From positions 1 to 43,146 of the forward strand of contig JABSSB010000004.1 in the NCBI GenBank assembly GCA_013214715.1: a stretch of DNA of 43,146 nt, read 5' to 3'. Below are positions 1 to 7,513 of this stretch, piece by piece. The notes under the pieces are model-generated. The model saw nothing but the letters and a program-made list of their open reading frames with translations, had not been told where the DNA came from and searched no databases. This DNA is from Paracoccaceae bacterium. GTDB lineage: Bacteria > Pseudomonadota > Alphaproteobacteria > Rhodobacterales > Rhodobacteraceae. The first letter of the stretch is position 1. Each line of letters begins with the position of its first letter. Position numbers and translations under genes: made by a program.

Positions 1-62
1 GCCGTTGTCGATGAGACGCCGGTGAAATTGCGGTTGAAATTGGTGATCAGAAGATCAGCCAT
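1..62 (-). CDS. Glycosyltransferase, N-terminal fragment (truncated by window edge)
   Basis: Only the first 20 codons are in the window. They read MADLLITNFNRNFTGVSSTT on the minus strand, starting at an ATG that overlaps the waaA stop by 8 bases (ATGGCTGA). The tight overlap suggests translational coupling with waaA. The start resembles, from memory, the N-terminus of glycosyltransferases that follow waaA in Rhodobacterales, which would fit lipopolysaccharide or other envelope glycan synthesis. Too little sequence is present to see any catalytic motif, so the family call is an inference from the short N-terminus and the neighbour. Confidence 0.5.
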   Translation of the reverse strand, partial: MADLLITNFNRNFTGVSSTT

Positions 63-1353
63 CCAGTGCCAAAGCCTCGCATAGCTTGTCCATGATCCGA
101 TCCAATGCGGCCTGTTCCCGTTGCACCAACGACTGTGCCGCAGCTTGCGCAGACTGCAAAGCGTCTGATTGGTCCAGCCAGCGTCCCACCGCCGTTGCCA
201 CCGAAGCTGCATCAGCAGCCAAAACTGCCCCGCCGAGCTTGAGAAGTGGCTCATAAGTCTCAGAAAAGTTGAAGTAGTTCGGCCCTGTCACAATGGCAGC
301 GCCCGCCTGAGCAGGCTCAATCGGATTATGCCCGCCCAAAGGTTGAAACGCCCCGGCCATAACAACAATCGGAGCCAGTGCATACCATGTGCCGGTCTCT
401 CCCAACGTGTCGGCGAGATAGACCTGCTGCGCGCCAAAGGCGTCACCCTTGCTGCGCTGGGCAAATGTCAGGCCTGCATCGTGCAGCATCTGCGCGACAG
501 CGTCACCCCGTTCGGGATGGCGCGGCACAAGCAGGCAACACAAGTCTGGATACTGTCGCAGCAGGGCCTGATGCGCGGCGATGATGACCTCTTCCTCTCC
601 GGGATGGGTCGAGGAAGCGACCCAAACTGGCCGGTTGGACAATGCCTGCTGCATTTCATCCAACAGCGCCTGATCGACAGGCAATGGATCGGAACTGGCC
701 TTCAGGTTCGATCCCACCGACAAACGGTTGTCATCGGCGCCCATCGACCTGAGCAAATCCGCGCTGCGTCGGTTCTGCGCCAGAAACAGGGAGAAATGGT
801 CCAGCACAAACTGCGCCGTGTCCGGAAATTTGCGCCAATCCTGTGCCGATTTTTCCGACAGCCGGGCATTCAGCAGCGCCAGCGGCACATCCTGCGCGCA
901 TGCGGCCACAAGGATATTGGGCCACAGCTCACTTTCAACAAATATGCCGGCATTGGGACGCCAATGGGTGATGAACCGCTTGACTGCGGCGGGCGCGTCC
1001 AGCGGCGCAAACTGATGCTGCGTGCGCGGCGGCAGACGTTTGGCGACCAAACCTGCAGATGTTGCCGTGCCCGATGTGATCAGGAAATGCGCCTGCGGCA
1101 AACGACGCCCCAGATGTGTGATCAGCGTCAAAACAGACAAGGTTTCTCCAACAGAAGCGCCATGAAACCAGATGACCTGACCGACCGGACGGGCCAGTGA
1201 GGCATGACCATTCCGTTCTGCTTGCCGTTGCGGCGACACATTGGCGCGGGCCAGTTTGCGTGCTGAAGACCGATAGGCCAGCGGCGCAATCAGCGCCGTG
1301 ACCAGTTTGTAACTGCGATACAGAAGGGTCGGCCCTTGGGCCTGCGGCGACAT
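55..1353 (-). CDS. waaA: 3-deoxy-D-manno-octulosonic acid (Kdo) transferase
   Basis: Transfers Kdo from CMP-Kdo to lipid IV-A at the inner face of the cytoplasmic membrane, the first step of LPS inner-core assembly. The 432-residue protein has the usual family length. It shows the N-terminal membrane-anchor stretch (RSYKLVTALIAPLAYRS), the catalytic-region motif IWFHGASVGE with the conserved Glu, the VESELWPN segment, then the C-terminal GT-B half with GSNLK, ASSTHPGEE, VPRHPER and GGHNPIEPA. The ATG overlaps the moaA stop by one base (TGATG), so it is probably translated from a moaA-containing mRNA. Its stop overlaps the start of the next glycosyltransferase. Identification is firm. Confidence 0.96.
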   Translation of the reverse strand: MSPQAQGPTLLYRSYKLVTALIAPLAYRSSARKLARANVSPQRQAERNGHASLARPVGQVIWFHGASVGETLSVLTLITHLGRRLPQAHFLITSGTATSAGLVAKRLPPRTQHQFAPLDAPAAVKRFITHWRPNAGIFVESELWPNILVAACAQDVPLALLNARLSEKSAQDWRKFPDTAQFVLDHFSLFLAQNRRSADLLRSMGADDNRLSVGSNLKASSDPLPVDQALLDEMQQALSNRPVWVASSTHPGEEEVIIAAHQALLRQYPDLCCLLVPRHPERGDAVAQMLHDAGLTFAQRSKGDAFGAQQVYLADTLGETGTWYALAPIVVMAGAFQPLGGHNPIEPAQAGAAIVTGPNYFNFSETYEPLLKLGGAVLAADAASVATAVGRWLDQSDALQSAQAAAQSLVQREQAALDRIMDKLCEALALDG

Positions 1354-2360
1354 CAGCCGCCCGTATGGCTCATGTGGCGCGGCATTTGTCCGTCAAGCTT
1401 TTGGCGCGAGTAATCAAAATCATGCCCTTTGGGCTTGAGGTTGATGGCCGCCCGGATCGCCTCTTCCAGGGGTGCTTCGGTATCGGGATGGTCGCGCAAG
1501 GGCGCGCGCAGATCAGCCATGTCTTCCTGTCCCAGGCACATATACAGCTCGCCCGTGCAGGTGAGGCGGACGCGGTTGCAGCTTTCACAGAAATTATGGC
1601 TCAACGGCGTGATGAAGCCAATCTTCTGGCCCGTTTCCTCCAGCCGCACATAGCGCGCCGGGCCACCGGTGCGTTCGACCAGATCGGTCACGCTGTAATG
1701 GTTTTCATATTCGCGGCGCACATCCTTGAGCGACCAATACTGCCCCAACCGGTTTTCATTACCAATGTCGCCCATCGGCATGACCTCGATCCAGGTCAGG
1801 TCCATTCCCCGCTCAGCGCACCATTCCGTCATCGAGGGGAGTTCATCTTCATTGAACCCTTTGAGAGCCACAGCGTTCAGCTTGATCTTGAGACCCGCTT
1901 TCTGGGCGGCATCAATCCCGCGCAGCACCTGTGGCAGACGACCCCAACGCGTGATATCTGCAAATTTCTGTTCGTCCAGCGTATCGATAGAAATGTTCAC
2001 GCGCCGCACACCCGCATCATAAAGCGGCTGGGCAAATCGTTCGAGCTGCGAGCCGTTTGTCGTCAGCGTCAATTCCTTGAGCGCACCGCTGTCAAGATGC
2101 CGGGTCATCGACTGGAAGAACCGCATGATGTCGCGCCGCACCAAAGGCTCTCCGCCTGTGATGCGGAGTTTTTGCACGCCAAGGTTCACAAAACTCGAGC
2201 ACATCCGATCCAGCTCTTCCAGCGTCAACAGCTCTTTCTTGGGCAGAAAGGTCATGTTTTCCGACATGCAATAGACGCAGCGAAAATCGCAGCGGTCCGT
2301 GACAGAGACACGCAGATAGGTGATGGCGCGGGCGAACGGATCGATCAACGGTGCAGTCAT
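1353..2360 (-). CDS. moaA: GTP 3',8-cyclase, molybdenum cofactor biosynthesis
   Basis: Radical-SAM enzyme that, with MoaC, turns GTP into cyclic pyranopterin monophosphate, the first step of molybdopterin synthesis in the cytoplasm. The radical-SAM cluster motif CDFRCVYC is at residues 24-31 (C24, C28, C31). A second [4Fe-4S] site is visible in CESCNRVRLTCTGELYMC near the C-terminus. The protein ends in the conserved Gly-Gly tail needed by MoaA. At 335 residues it has family length. It is placed between a sulfotransferase gene (63 bases upstream) and waaA (1-base overlap). No molybdenum-cofactor riboswitch fold is evident in the short upstream gap. I see no other mo genes in the window. Confidence 0.97.
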   Translation of the reverse strand: MTAPLIDPFARAITYLRVSVTDRCDFRCVYCMSENMTFLPKKELLTLEELDRMCSSFVNLGVQKLRITGGEPLVRRDIMRFFQSMTRHLDSGALKELTLTTNGSQLERFAQPLYDAGVRRVNISIDTLDEQKFADITRWGRLPQVLRGIDAAQKAGLKIKLNAVALKGFNEDELPSMTEWCAERGMDLTWIEVMPMGDIGNENRLGQYWSLKDVRREYENHYSVTDLVERTGGPARYVRLEETGQKIGFITPLSHNFCESCNRVRLTCTGELYMCLGQEDMADLRAPLRDHPDTEAPLEEAIRAAINLKPKGHDFDYSRQKLDGQMPRHMSHTGG

Positions 2361-2423
2361 GTAACCTAGGTAAATCGACAGGAACGCTCAGGCAAGGGGA
2401 CAAGCTGTCTGATTGGGCCTTGC

Positions 2424-4070
2424 TCACAGCATTTTGGCGACGACATCCAGGCGGGTTTCGACCTCATCTGCCCATCGCATCCAGCCATTGGCCAGATCTG
2501 CGCTGATTGGAGACAGAACCTGCCGGGCTGATGCGGTTTTGGTTTCACTGCTGCCCAGATGCGGCGACAGACAATTGCGATCATCCGGCAAACCGCAGAA
2601 CCCCAACAGGGCCGGAATCTGCGTTTCGGGGCTGGTCACAAAGTCGTGAAATTCTACCACGCGCAAGCGATCTGGTCCCCAACGCTCCTGCCAGAAAGAG
2701 ATCAACGCATCGCAAAGCGTCAAGTAATGCAGAATATCAGCCCAATCATAAGCAAATCTATTGGAAGCACAGGAGAGGTGATGGCGGTAGAGAGACAATG
2801 CCACCGCCGCGCGCGGACGGCGCAGATAAATGACCCGCGCCTCGGGCATGGCCGCCAGCGCCGGCCCGATCCATCGCAGGTTCAAAGGCATCTTGTCGAT
2901 CAACAGTGGCGCGTCCTGACGCAAAGGCTGCACCATCTCTCGATATGACGCGGCAATCCGGTTCAAAGCCGTCGGAGACAGGTCGTCAAACTCCGGCGCA
3001 ATGGATTTGTAAAGTGCTGCAAGCTCTCCGGCATCATGCACCTGTGGATGGCGCGCCAGAGCCCGTGCCACCAGCGAACTGCCAGAGCGTGGCAAACCTG
3101 TGATGAACAGGGTTTGCGCGGGTTGTGCATCGGGCTGGGGCAGGGTGGCACAACGCGCCTGTATGGCAGCAAAGATCGCCGCATCCCTTGCCCTGTCATA
3201 GCGGCTGAGCGCCCGGTGGCAGGTATTGGCCATATCAAGATGGGCAAAGCCCGCCTCTCCATCTCCCTGATCCAACGCGACATTGCCGCGGGCAAATTCC
3301 AGGCATGTCCGCGCCGCTGCGGGCATGGGCAGGGCCGCTGCGGCGTCTAGTTGCGCGCGTGCATCCGGGTCTTGCGCCAGGTCGCCAAACTGCGCGAGAT
3401 GCATCCAGGCATCCCCCGCTTCGGGGGCACGCTGCACCGTGTCGCGCCAGGCGGCGCAGGCCGCGGTAATGCGGCCCCGCTGCAAATGCAACTGTCCCAG
3501 AGCCAGCCCGGCGAACGGATATCCCTTGACCATCGCTTGCGCCAGAAGCGGTCGCGCATCGTCGGACCGGCCAGAGGCCGAAAGCGCCTGCCCCAACAGG
3601 GCCAGCGCATGACCGTCTTGTAAAACCGGCACGCCGTCGCGACGCAACAGGCGCACGGTTTTGTGGGGCAGGTCGCAGATCAAAAACGCTTCGGCCCCGA
3701 GCCGGATCAAATCCGGGTTCGGCAACCCAGACGTTAGCACCGGTGTCAGAAACTCTGCCACGGCTTGCCATTGGCCTTGAGCCGCGAGAGATTTGGCATG
3801 GCTTAGAAGCTGATCTGCGTTGCGTTGCGCGATCTGGCGAATGGCCCGCGACTGCGCGGCGGTGCTGCGTTGGTCTCGGTGCAGCAGTGCGATGGCTGAC
3901 AAGGCGCCAACTGGATCCTTGCGTGATTGCTTCAACGCTCGATTTAAGCGCCTGGCCCCTTCTGCCGCCATTTCTGTCCCCCTCGCAACATGATCCAAAC
4001 AGCTTAAGCGTGTCATGCTTTCCAGAAGATTAACGCGGCGCAGCTGGTTTTGTCGGGTCGCATCAGCCAT
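2424..4070 (-). CDS. TPR-containing sulfotransferase family protein
   Basis: Predicted 548-residue protein with tetratricopeptide-like helical repeats (about residues 20-290) followed by a sulfotransferase domain. The PAPS 5'-phosphosulfate loop is seen as TLFITGLPRSGSSLVARAL, and the 3'-phosphate region as RVIYLRRPRAAVALSLYRHHL. Members of this family are annotated as transferring sulfate from PAPS, but the acceptor is unknown here. The ATG at 4070 is chosen over an upstream in-frame start because AAGGGAG lies 8 bases before it on the minus strand and the longer version would cross the edd operator. It is divergent from edd and is followed 63 bases later by moaA. Function beyond the fold is not established. 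Confidence 0.82.
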   Translation of the reverse strand: MADATRQNQLRRVNLLESMTRLSCLDHVARGTEMAAEGARRLNRALKQSRKDPVGALSAIALLHRDQRSTAAQSRAIRQIAQRNADQLLSHAKSLAAQGQWQAVAEFLTPVLTSGLPNPDLIRLGAEAFLICDLPHKTVRLLRRDGVPVLQDGHALALLGQALSASGRSDDARPLLAQAMVKGYPFAGLALGQLHLQRGRITAACAAWRDTVQRAPEAGDAWMHLAQFGDLAQDPDARAQLDAAAALPMPAAARTCLEFARGNVALDQGDGEAGFAHLDMANTCHRALSRYDRARDAAIFAAIQARCATLPQPDAQPAQTLFITGLPRSGSSLVARALARHPQVHDAGELAALYKSIAPEFDDLSPTALNRIAASYREMVQPLRQDAPLLIDKMPLNLRWIGPALAAMPEARVIYLRRPRAAVALSLYRHHLSCASNRFAYDWADILHYLTLCDALISFWQERWGPDRLRVVEFHDFVTSPETQIPALLGFCGLPDDRNCLSPHLGSSETKTASARQVLSPISADLANGWMRWADEVETRLDVVAKML

Positions 4071-4084
4071 GGAAATAACTCCCT

Positions 4085-4108
4085 TGTTAGCGATAACATT
4101 TCTTGTTA
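4085..4108. promoter_or_regulatory. Operator cluster upstream of edd (TGTTA/TAACA half-sites)
   Basis: In the 85-base gap between the divergent sulfotransferase and edd genes lies TGTTAGCGATAACA (4085-4098), a palindrome with TGTTA and TAACA arms. It is followed by a third half-site TGTTA (4104-4108), which makes a second inverted pair TAACA-N5-TGTTA. The first palindrome resembles LacI-family operators such as the gluconate repressor GntR site of E. coli, which also controls edd-eda there. No LacI-type regulator gene is in the window, so the regulator would act from elsewhere. Binding is inferred. Confidence 0.5.
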
Positions 4109-4155
4109 TAGCCGGGCCAAATCCAGCCCAGCAGCGAGACGGGAGAGCTTTGGCA

Positions 4156-5964
4156 ATGGCCTTGCATGACACAGTGGCACGGGTAACGGACCGGATCGTG
4201 GCACGCAGCGCGGCGTCCCGCGCGGCCTATCTGGAACGGATGCGCATCGCAGGGGACCGGGGCCCGGCGCGCGCGCATCTGAGCTGTTCGGGACAGGCCC
4301 ATGCCTATGCCGCAGCGGGTGAAGATCAGGCCAAACTGGCAGAGGGCGTGGCGGGCAATCTGGGCATCGTGACAGCTTATAACGACATGCTGTCGGCGCA
4401 TCAGCCCTTTGAACGCTACCCCACATTGATCCGGGACGCGATCCGTGCAAGCGGCGGAACGGCACAGGTTGCAGGTGGCGTGCCCGCCATGTGCGACGGG
4501 GTCACGCAAGGCGAAACGGGGATGGAGCTGAGCCTGTTTTCCCGCGACGTGATCGCCATGGCGACCGCCGTGGCAATGAGCCACAATGTTTTTGACGCTG
4601 CGGTCTATCTGGGCGTGTGCGACAAGATCGTGCCGGGTCTTGTGATTGGCGCACAGGCCTTTGGCCATGTGCCGACGATCTTTCTTCCGGCCGGGCCGAT
4701 GGTGTCGGGCCTGCCCAATGACGAAAAGGCCAAGGTCCGCCAGAAATTCGCGGCAGGAGAGGTTGGGCGCGACGCGCTCATGAAGGCGGAAATGGCCGCT
4801 TATCACGGACCGGGCACCTGCACCTTCTATGGCACAGCCAATACCAATCAGATGCTGATGGAATTCATGGGTCTGCACCTGCCGGGGGCCAGTTTCGTGA
4901 CGCCCAACACGCCTTTGCGTGATGCGCTGACCATCGAAGGCGCGCGCCGCGCGCTGGCGCTGTCGGCGCTGGGCAATACCTACACGCCGGTTTGCGATGT
5001 GCTGGATGAAAAAGCCTTTGTAAACGGCATTGTCGGGCTGAACGCCACGGGCGGATCAACCAATCTGCTGATCCATCTGGTCGCGATGGCGCGGGCAGGC
5101 GGTATTATTCTGGATTGGGAAGACTTTGCCGAGCTGAGCGATGTGACGCCGCTGCTGGCACGCGTCTATCCCAACGGGCTGGCCGATGTGAACCATTTCC
5201 ATGCCGCCGGTGGGCTGGGCTATATGATCGGCGAATTGCTCGAGGCCGGGTTCTTGCATGCCGACACGCAGACCGTCGCGGGGCCGGGCCTGTCGCTTTA
5301 TACCCAAGAGCCCAAACTGAAAGACGGCGCGCTGGTCTGGGAAGACGGCTCGGGTGAGACCCTCAACGATAAGATCCTGCGCCCGGCGGGCGACCCGTTC
5401 CAGCCCACAGGCGGTCTGAAGCGCCTGACCGGAACACTGGGGACCGGTGTCATGAAAGTTTCGGCTGTCGCATCCGAATTCCACGTCACCGAAGCGCCCG
5501 TGCGGGTGTTCCATGATCAGGACGCGGTCAAAGCTGCGTTCAAGGCCGGAGAATTCACCGACGATGTGATCCTCGTGGTGCGGTTTCAGGGGCCGAAATC
5601 CAATGGTATGCCTGAATTGCACTCTCTGACTCCGCTGCTGTCGATCCTGCAAGGGCGTGGGCAGCGTGTGGCGTTGGTGACCGATGGCCGCATGTCGGGC
5701 GCGTCGGGCAAGGTGCCCGCAGCGATCCATGTCTGCCCCGAAGCTTTGGATGGCGGGCCGATTGCATATCTGCAAGATGGCGATAGGGTGCGCGTAGATG
5801 CGGTGGCGGGCACGCTTGAAATCCTGACCGATGGCGTGATGGCGCGTGCGCCAGCCCAGCCCGATCTGACCGCCAATGAGGCTGGTTTGGGGCGCGAGCT
5901 GTTTGCCGCCTTCCGCCAGAATTGCAACGGGGCCACCGAAGGCGCCAGCGTCTTTGGAGTTTGA
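4156..5964 (+). CDS. edd: Phosphogluconate dehydratase (6-phosphogluconate dehydratase)
   Basis: Dehydrates 6-phosphogluconate to 2-keto-3-deoxy-6-phosphogluconate (KDPG), the first committed step of the Entner-Doudoroff pathway. The 602-residue product matches the usual length of about 603. It belongs to the IlvD/Edd family of iron-sulfur dehydratases: cysteines occur in PAMCDGVTQG (C113), GVCDKIVPG (C155) and GTCTFYGTANTNQ (C222), the last two at the places used for the cluster in E. coli Edd. The ATG at 4156 is chosen because GGGAG precedes it and the homology begins there; an upstream in-frame ATG at 4015 would run through the divergent gene. eda follows after 3 bases, forming an edd-eda operon. 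Confidence 0.96.
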   Translation: MALHDTVARVTDRIVARSAASRAAYLERMRIAGDRGPARAHLSCSGQAHAYAAAGEDQAKLAEGVAGNLGIVTAYNDMLSAHQPFERYPTLIRDAIRASGGTAQVAGGVPAMCDGVTQGETGMELSLFSRDVIAMATAVAMSHNVFDAAVYLGVCDKIVPGLVIGAQAFGHVPTIFLPAGPMVSGLPNDEKAKVRQKFAAGEVGRDALMKAEMAAYHGPGTCTFYGTANTNQMLMEFMGLHLPGASFVTPNTPLRDALTIEGARRALALSALGNTYTPVCDVLDEKAFVNGIVGLNATGGSTNLLIHLVAMARAGGIILDWEDFAELSDVTPLLARVYPNGLADVNHFHAAGGLGYMIGELLEAGFLHADTQTVAGPGLSLYTQEPKLKDGALVWEDGSGETLNDKILRPAGDPFQPTGGLKRLTGTLGTGVMKVSAVASEFHVTEAPVRVFHDQDAVKAAFKAGEFTDDVILVVRFQGPKSNGMPELHSLTPLLSILQGRGQRVALVTDGRMSGASGKVPAAIHVCPEALDGGPIAYLQDGDRVRVDAVAGTLEILTDGVMARAPAQPDLTANEAGLGRELFAAFRQNCNGATEGASVFGV

Positions 5965-5967
5965 CAC

Positions 5968-6609
5968 ATGATCACAGCCCGCGAAGCGTCGCGCCGGAAC
6001 CGAGAGATTTGCGCGCTTGCGCCCATCATCCCTGTGATCGTTGTCGATGAGCTCGACCATGCGGTGCCGCTGGCCAAAGCGCTGGTCGCCGGTGGCCTGC
6101 CGGTTCTTGAGGTCACGTTACGCACGCCTGTCGCGCTGGATGCGATCCGTGCGATGAGTGAGGTCGACGGCGGTGTCGTTGGGGCAGGGACGCTGGTCAC
6201 GCCCGACGATGTCCGCGCCGCGAAGGAGGCGGGCGCAAAATTCGGCGTGTCGCCCGGCGCAACCGATGCGTTGCTGGATGCTTGTGAGGCCGACGACCTA
6301 CCACTTTTGCCCGGTGCGGCCACCGCGTCCGAGGCGATGCGCCTTCTGGCCCGGGGCTATGACATGCTGAAATTCTTCCCTGCCGAAGCTTCTGGCGGAG
6401 CGCCCGCATTGAAATCCATCGGCGCGCCGCTGCCGCAGATTTCTTTCTGCCCAACTGGCGGCGTGTCGCCCGAAAATGCCCACAGCTACCTGTCGCTGCC
6501 CAATGTGGTCTGCGCAGGCGGCAGCTGGGTGGTGCCCAAAGCCGCGATGCAGGCCGGGGATTGGGGCGAAATCGAACGGCTCGCCAAGGACGCCTCTCGG
6601 TTGAAGTGA
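5968..6609 (+). CDS. eda: KDPG / KHG aldolase
   Basis: Cleaves KDPG to pyruvate and glyceraldehyde 3-phosphate, completing the Entner-Doudoroff pathway. The 213-residue protein shows the TIM-barrel class I aldolase motifs: the Glu in LEVTLRTPVAL, the VGAGTL strand, FGVSPG, the Schiff-base Lys in DMLKFFPAE and the phosphate-binding CPTGGVSPEN. It begins 3 bases after the edd stop, so the two are co-transcribed and probably coupled. A long inverted repeat follows the stop codon. Confidence 0.96.
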   Translation: MITAREASRRNREICALAPIIPVIVVDELDHAVPLAKALVAGGLPVLEVTLRTPVALDAIRAMSEVDGGVVGAGTLVTPDDVRAAKEAGAKFGVSPGATDALLDACEADDLPLLPGAATASEAMRLLARGYDMLKFFPAEASGGAPALKSIGAPLPQISFCPTGGVSPENAHSYLSLPNVVCAGGSWVVPKAAMQAGDWGEIERLAKDASRLK

Positions 6610-6614
6610 AAAAG

Positions 6615-6645
6615 GTAAGGTAAACCTTAATGTGGTTTACCTTAC
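6615..6645. repeat. 12-bp perfect inverted repeat after eda
   Basis: GTAAGGTAAACC (6615-6620 plus 6621-6626) is mirrored by GGTTTACCTTAC (6634-6645) around a 7-base spacer TTAATGT. It starts 5 bases after the eda stop. There is no T-run behind it, so it is not a standard intrinsic terminator. A further CCTTAC half-site sits at 6678-6683, upstream of a small secreted ORF. It could be an operator for that ORF, an mRNA 3'-end stabiliser or a weak terminator. Confidence 0.6.
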
Positions 6646-6710
6646 TGATACCGACAGCGAATTAGTGTTAAGATTTCCCTTACGTCATGCATTTGGCAGG
6701 GGGAACTGCT

Positions 6711-6851
6711 GTGAACTGGAATCTATATATCAAGCTTTTCGTCGTTGGGATTATCTTTGTGACTGCTGCGGCGGCCTCGCCGGTCTTTGCAACCTGTGAC
6801 GGGGCGGGGTCTTTGTGCACCACCACCCTCGCCAGCCTGAAGGCCAGTTAA
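6711..6851 (+). CDS. Putative 46-residue secreted peptide
   Basis: A short ORF starting at GTG with a strong AGGGGGA Shine-Dalgarno element 5-6 bases upstream. The product has a classic Sec-type signal peptide: a charged start (MNWNLYIK), a hydrophobic core (LFVVGIIFVTAAAA) and a probable signal-peptidase site after SPVFA. Cleavage would leave about 19 residues with two cysteines (TCDGAGSLC). The stop overlaps the end of the convergent isomerase gene by 4 bases. I do not recognise a family. The ribosome site and signal peptide support a real gene, but the short length leaves doubt. It is too small for most gene callers. Confidence 0.5.
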   Translation: MNWNLYIKLFVVGIIFVTAAAASPVFATCDGAGSLCTTTLASLKAS

Positions 6852-7513
6852 TAGTCCGACACCAAAAGATGCAGGGGGGCTTCGTCTTCCTGCACGTCGC
6901 TGAAACGCCCGATAGGGGCTTCGAACACATTGTCGGTCAGGTCATCATTGACGGTCGAGACCTCGACAATCAGCACATCGCCCTTTTCGGCCCAGAAGGC
7001 GTGCCAGTCTCCAGGATGCAGGGTCACCGACGCCCCGGGTTTCAGGCGCAACAGACCACCCGCGGGCAAGGTGACGGGGGTGGCATCGCTGAGAACGGTC
7101 ACATCGCTGTCGCGATCGATGGAGCCATCGGGGTTTGAGGCAAACAGCTCGATCACCAGATCACCCCCGCCGCGATTGATGATGTCTTCGGATTTGATGT
7201 TGTGCCGATGCATCGGGCTGATTTGCTGGTCGCGCGAAATCATCACCTTCTCGGCATACAGCATCCCCCGCCCGGCGGCGAGGTCCGCGTGATCGCCATT
7301 GCGCGTGGTGAACAGGAATAGGCCCAGATCGTCGAACTTGCCTTGCCCATAATCCGTGATATCCCATCCCAGCCGCCGGTCGCGGATCATCGCGCCCTTC
7401 TTTGAGCGGATCTCATCCGGGCTCCAGTCGGCAAAGGGCGGCAGATGCACGCCGTGCGACGCGATGAAGACCGCGCTGTCGCGGATGATCTGGTTCACAT
7501 CGGAACGGTTCAT
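6848..7513 (-). CDS. D-lyxose / D-mannose-type ketol-isomerase (cupin)
   Basis: Predicted cupin sugar isomerase of the D-lyxose isomerase family (COG3822-like, 221 residues). The metal-binding cupin motif is visible as SPMHRHNIKSEDIINRGGG with two His and a Glu, and the second cupin motif as LHPGDWHAFWAE with a further His. Characterised members interconvert D-lyxose with D-xylulose and D-mannose with D-fructose. The start MNRSDVNQ at 7513 is chosen because it overlaps the upstream kinase stop by 4 bases (ATGA); a longer frame has no support. Coupled to a PfkB kinase, it probably makes a ketose that the kinase then phosphorylates. The true substrate is not determined by sequence. Confidence 0.85.
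   Translation of the reverse strand: MNRSDVNQIIRDSAVFIASHGVHLPPFADWSPDEIRSKKGAMIRDRRLGWDITDYGQGKFDDLGLFLFTTRNGDHADLAAGRGMLYAEKVMISRDQQISPMHRHNIKSEDIINRGGGDLVIELFASNPDGSIDRDSDVTVLSDATPVTLPAGGLLRLKPGASVTLHPGDWHAFWAEKGDVLIVEVSTVNDDLTDNVFEAPIGRFSDVQEDEAPLHLLVSDY

Noticed and set aside
4015..4155. Longer N-terminus for Edd from ATG 4015
   Set aside because: It would run through the operator and the start of the divergent sulfotransferase gene; GGGAG and the family start point to ATG 4156.
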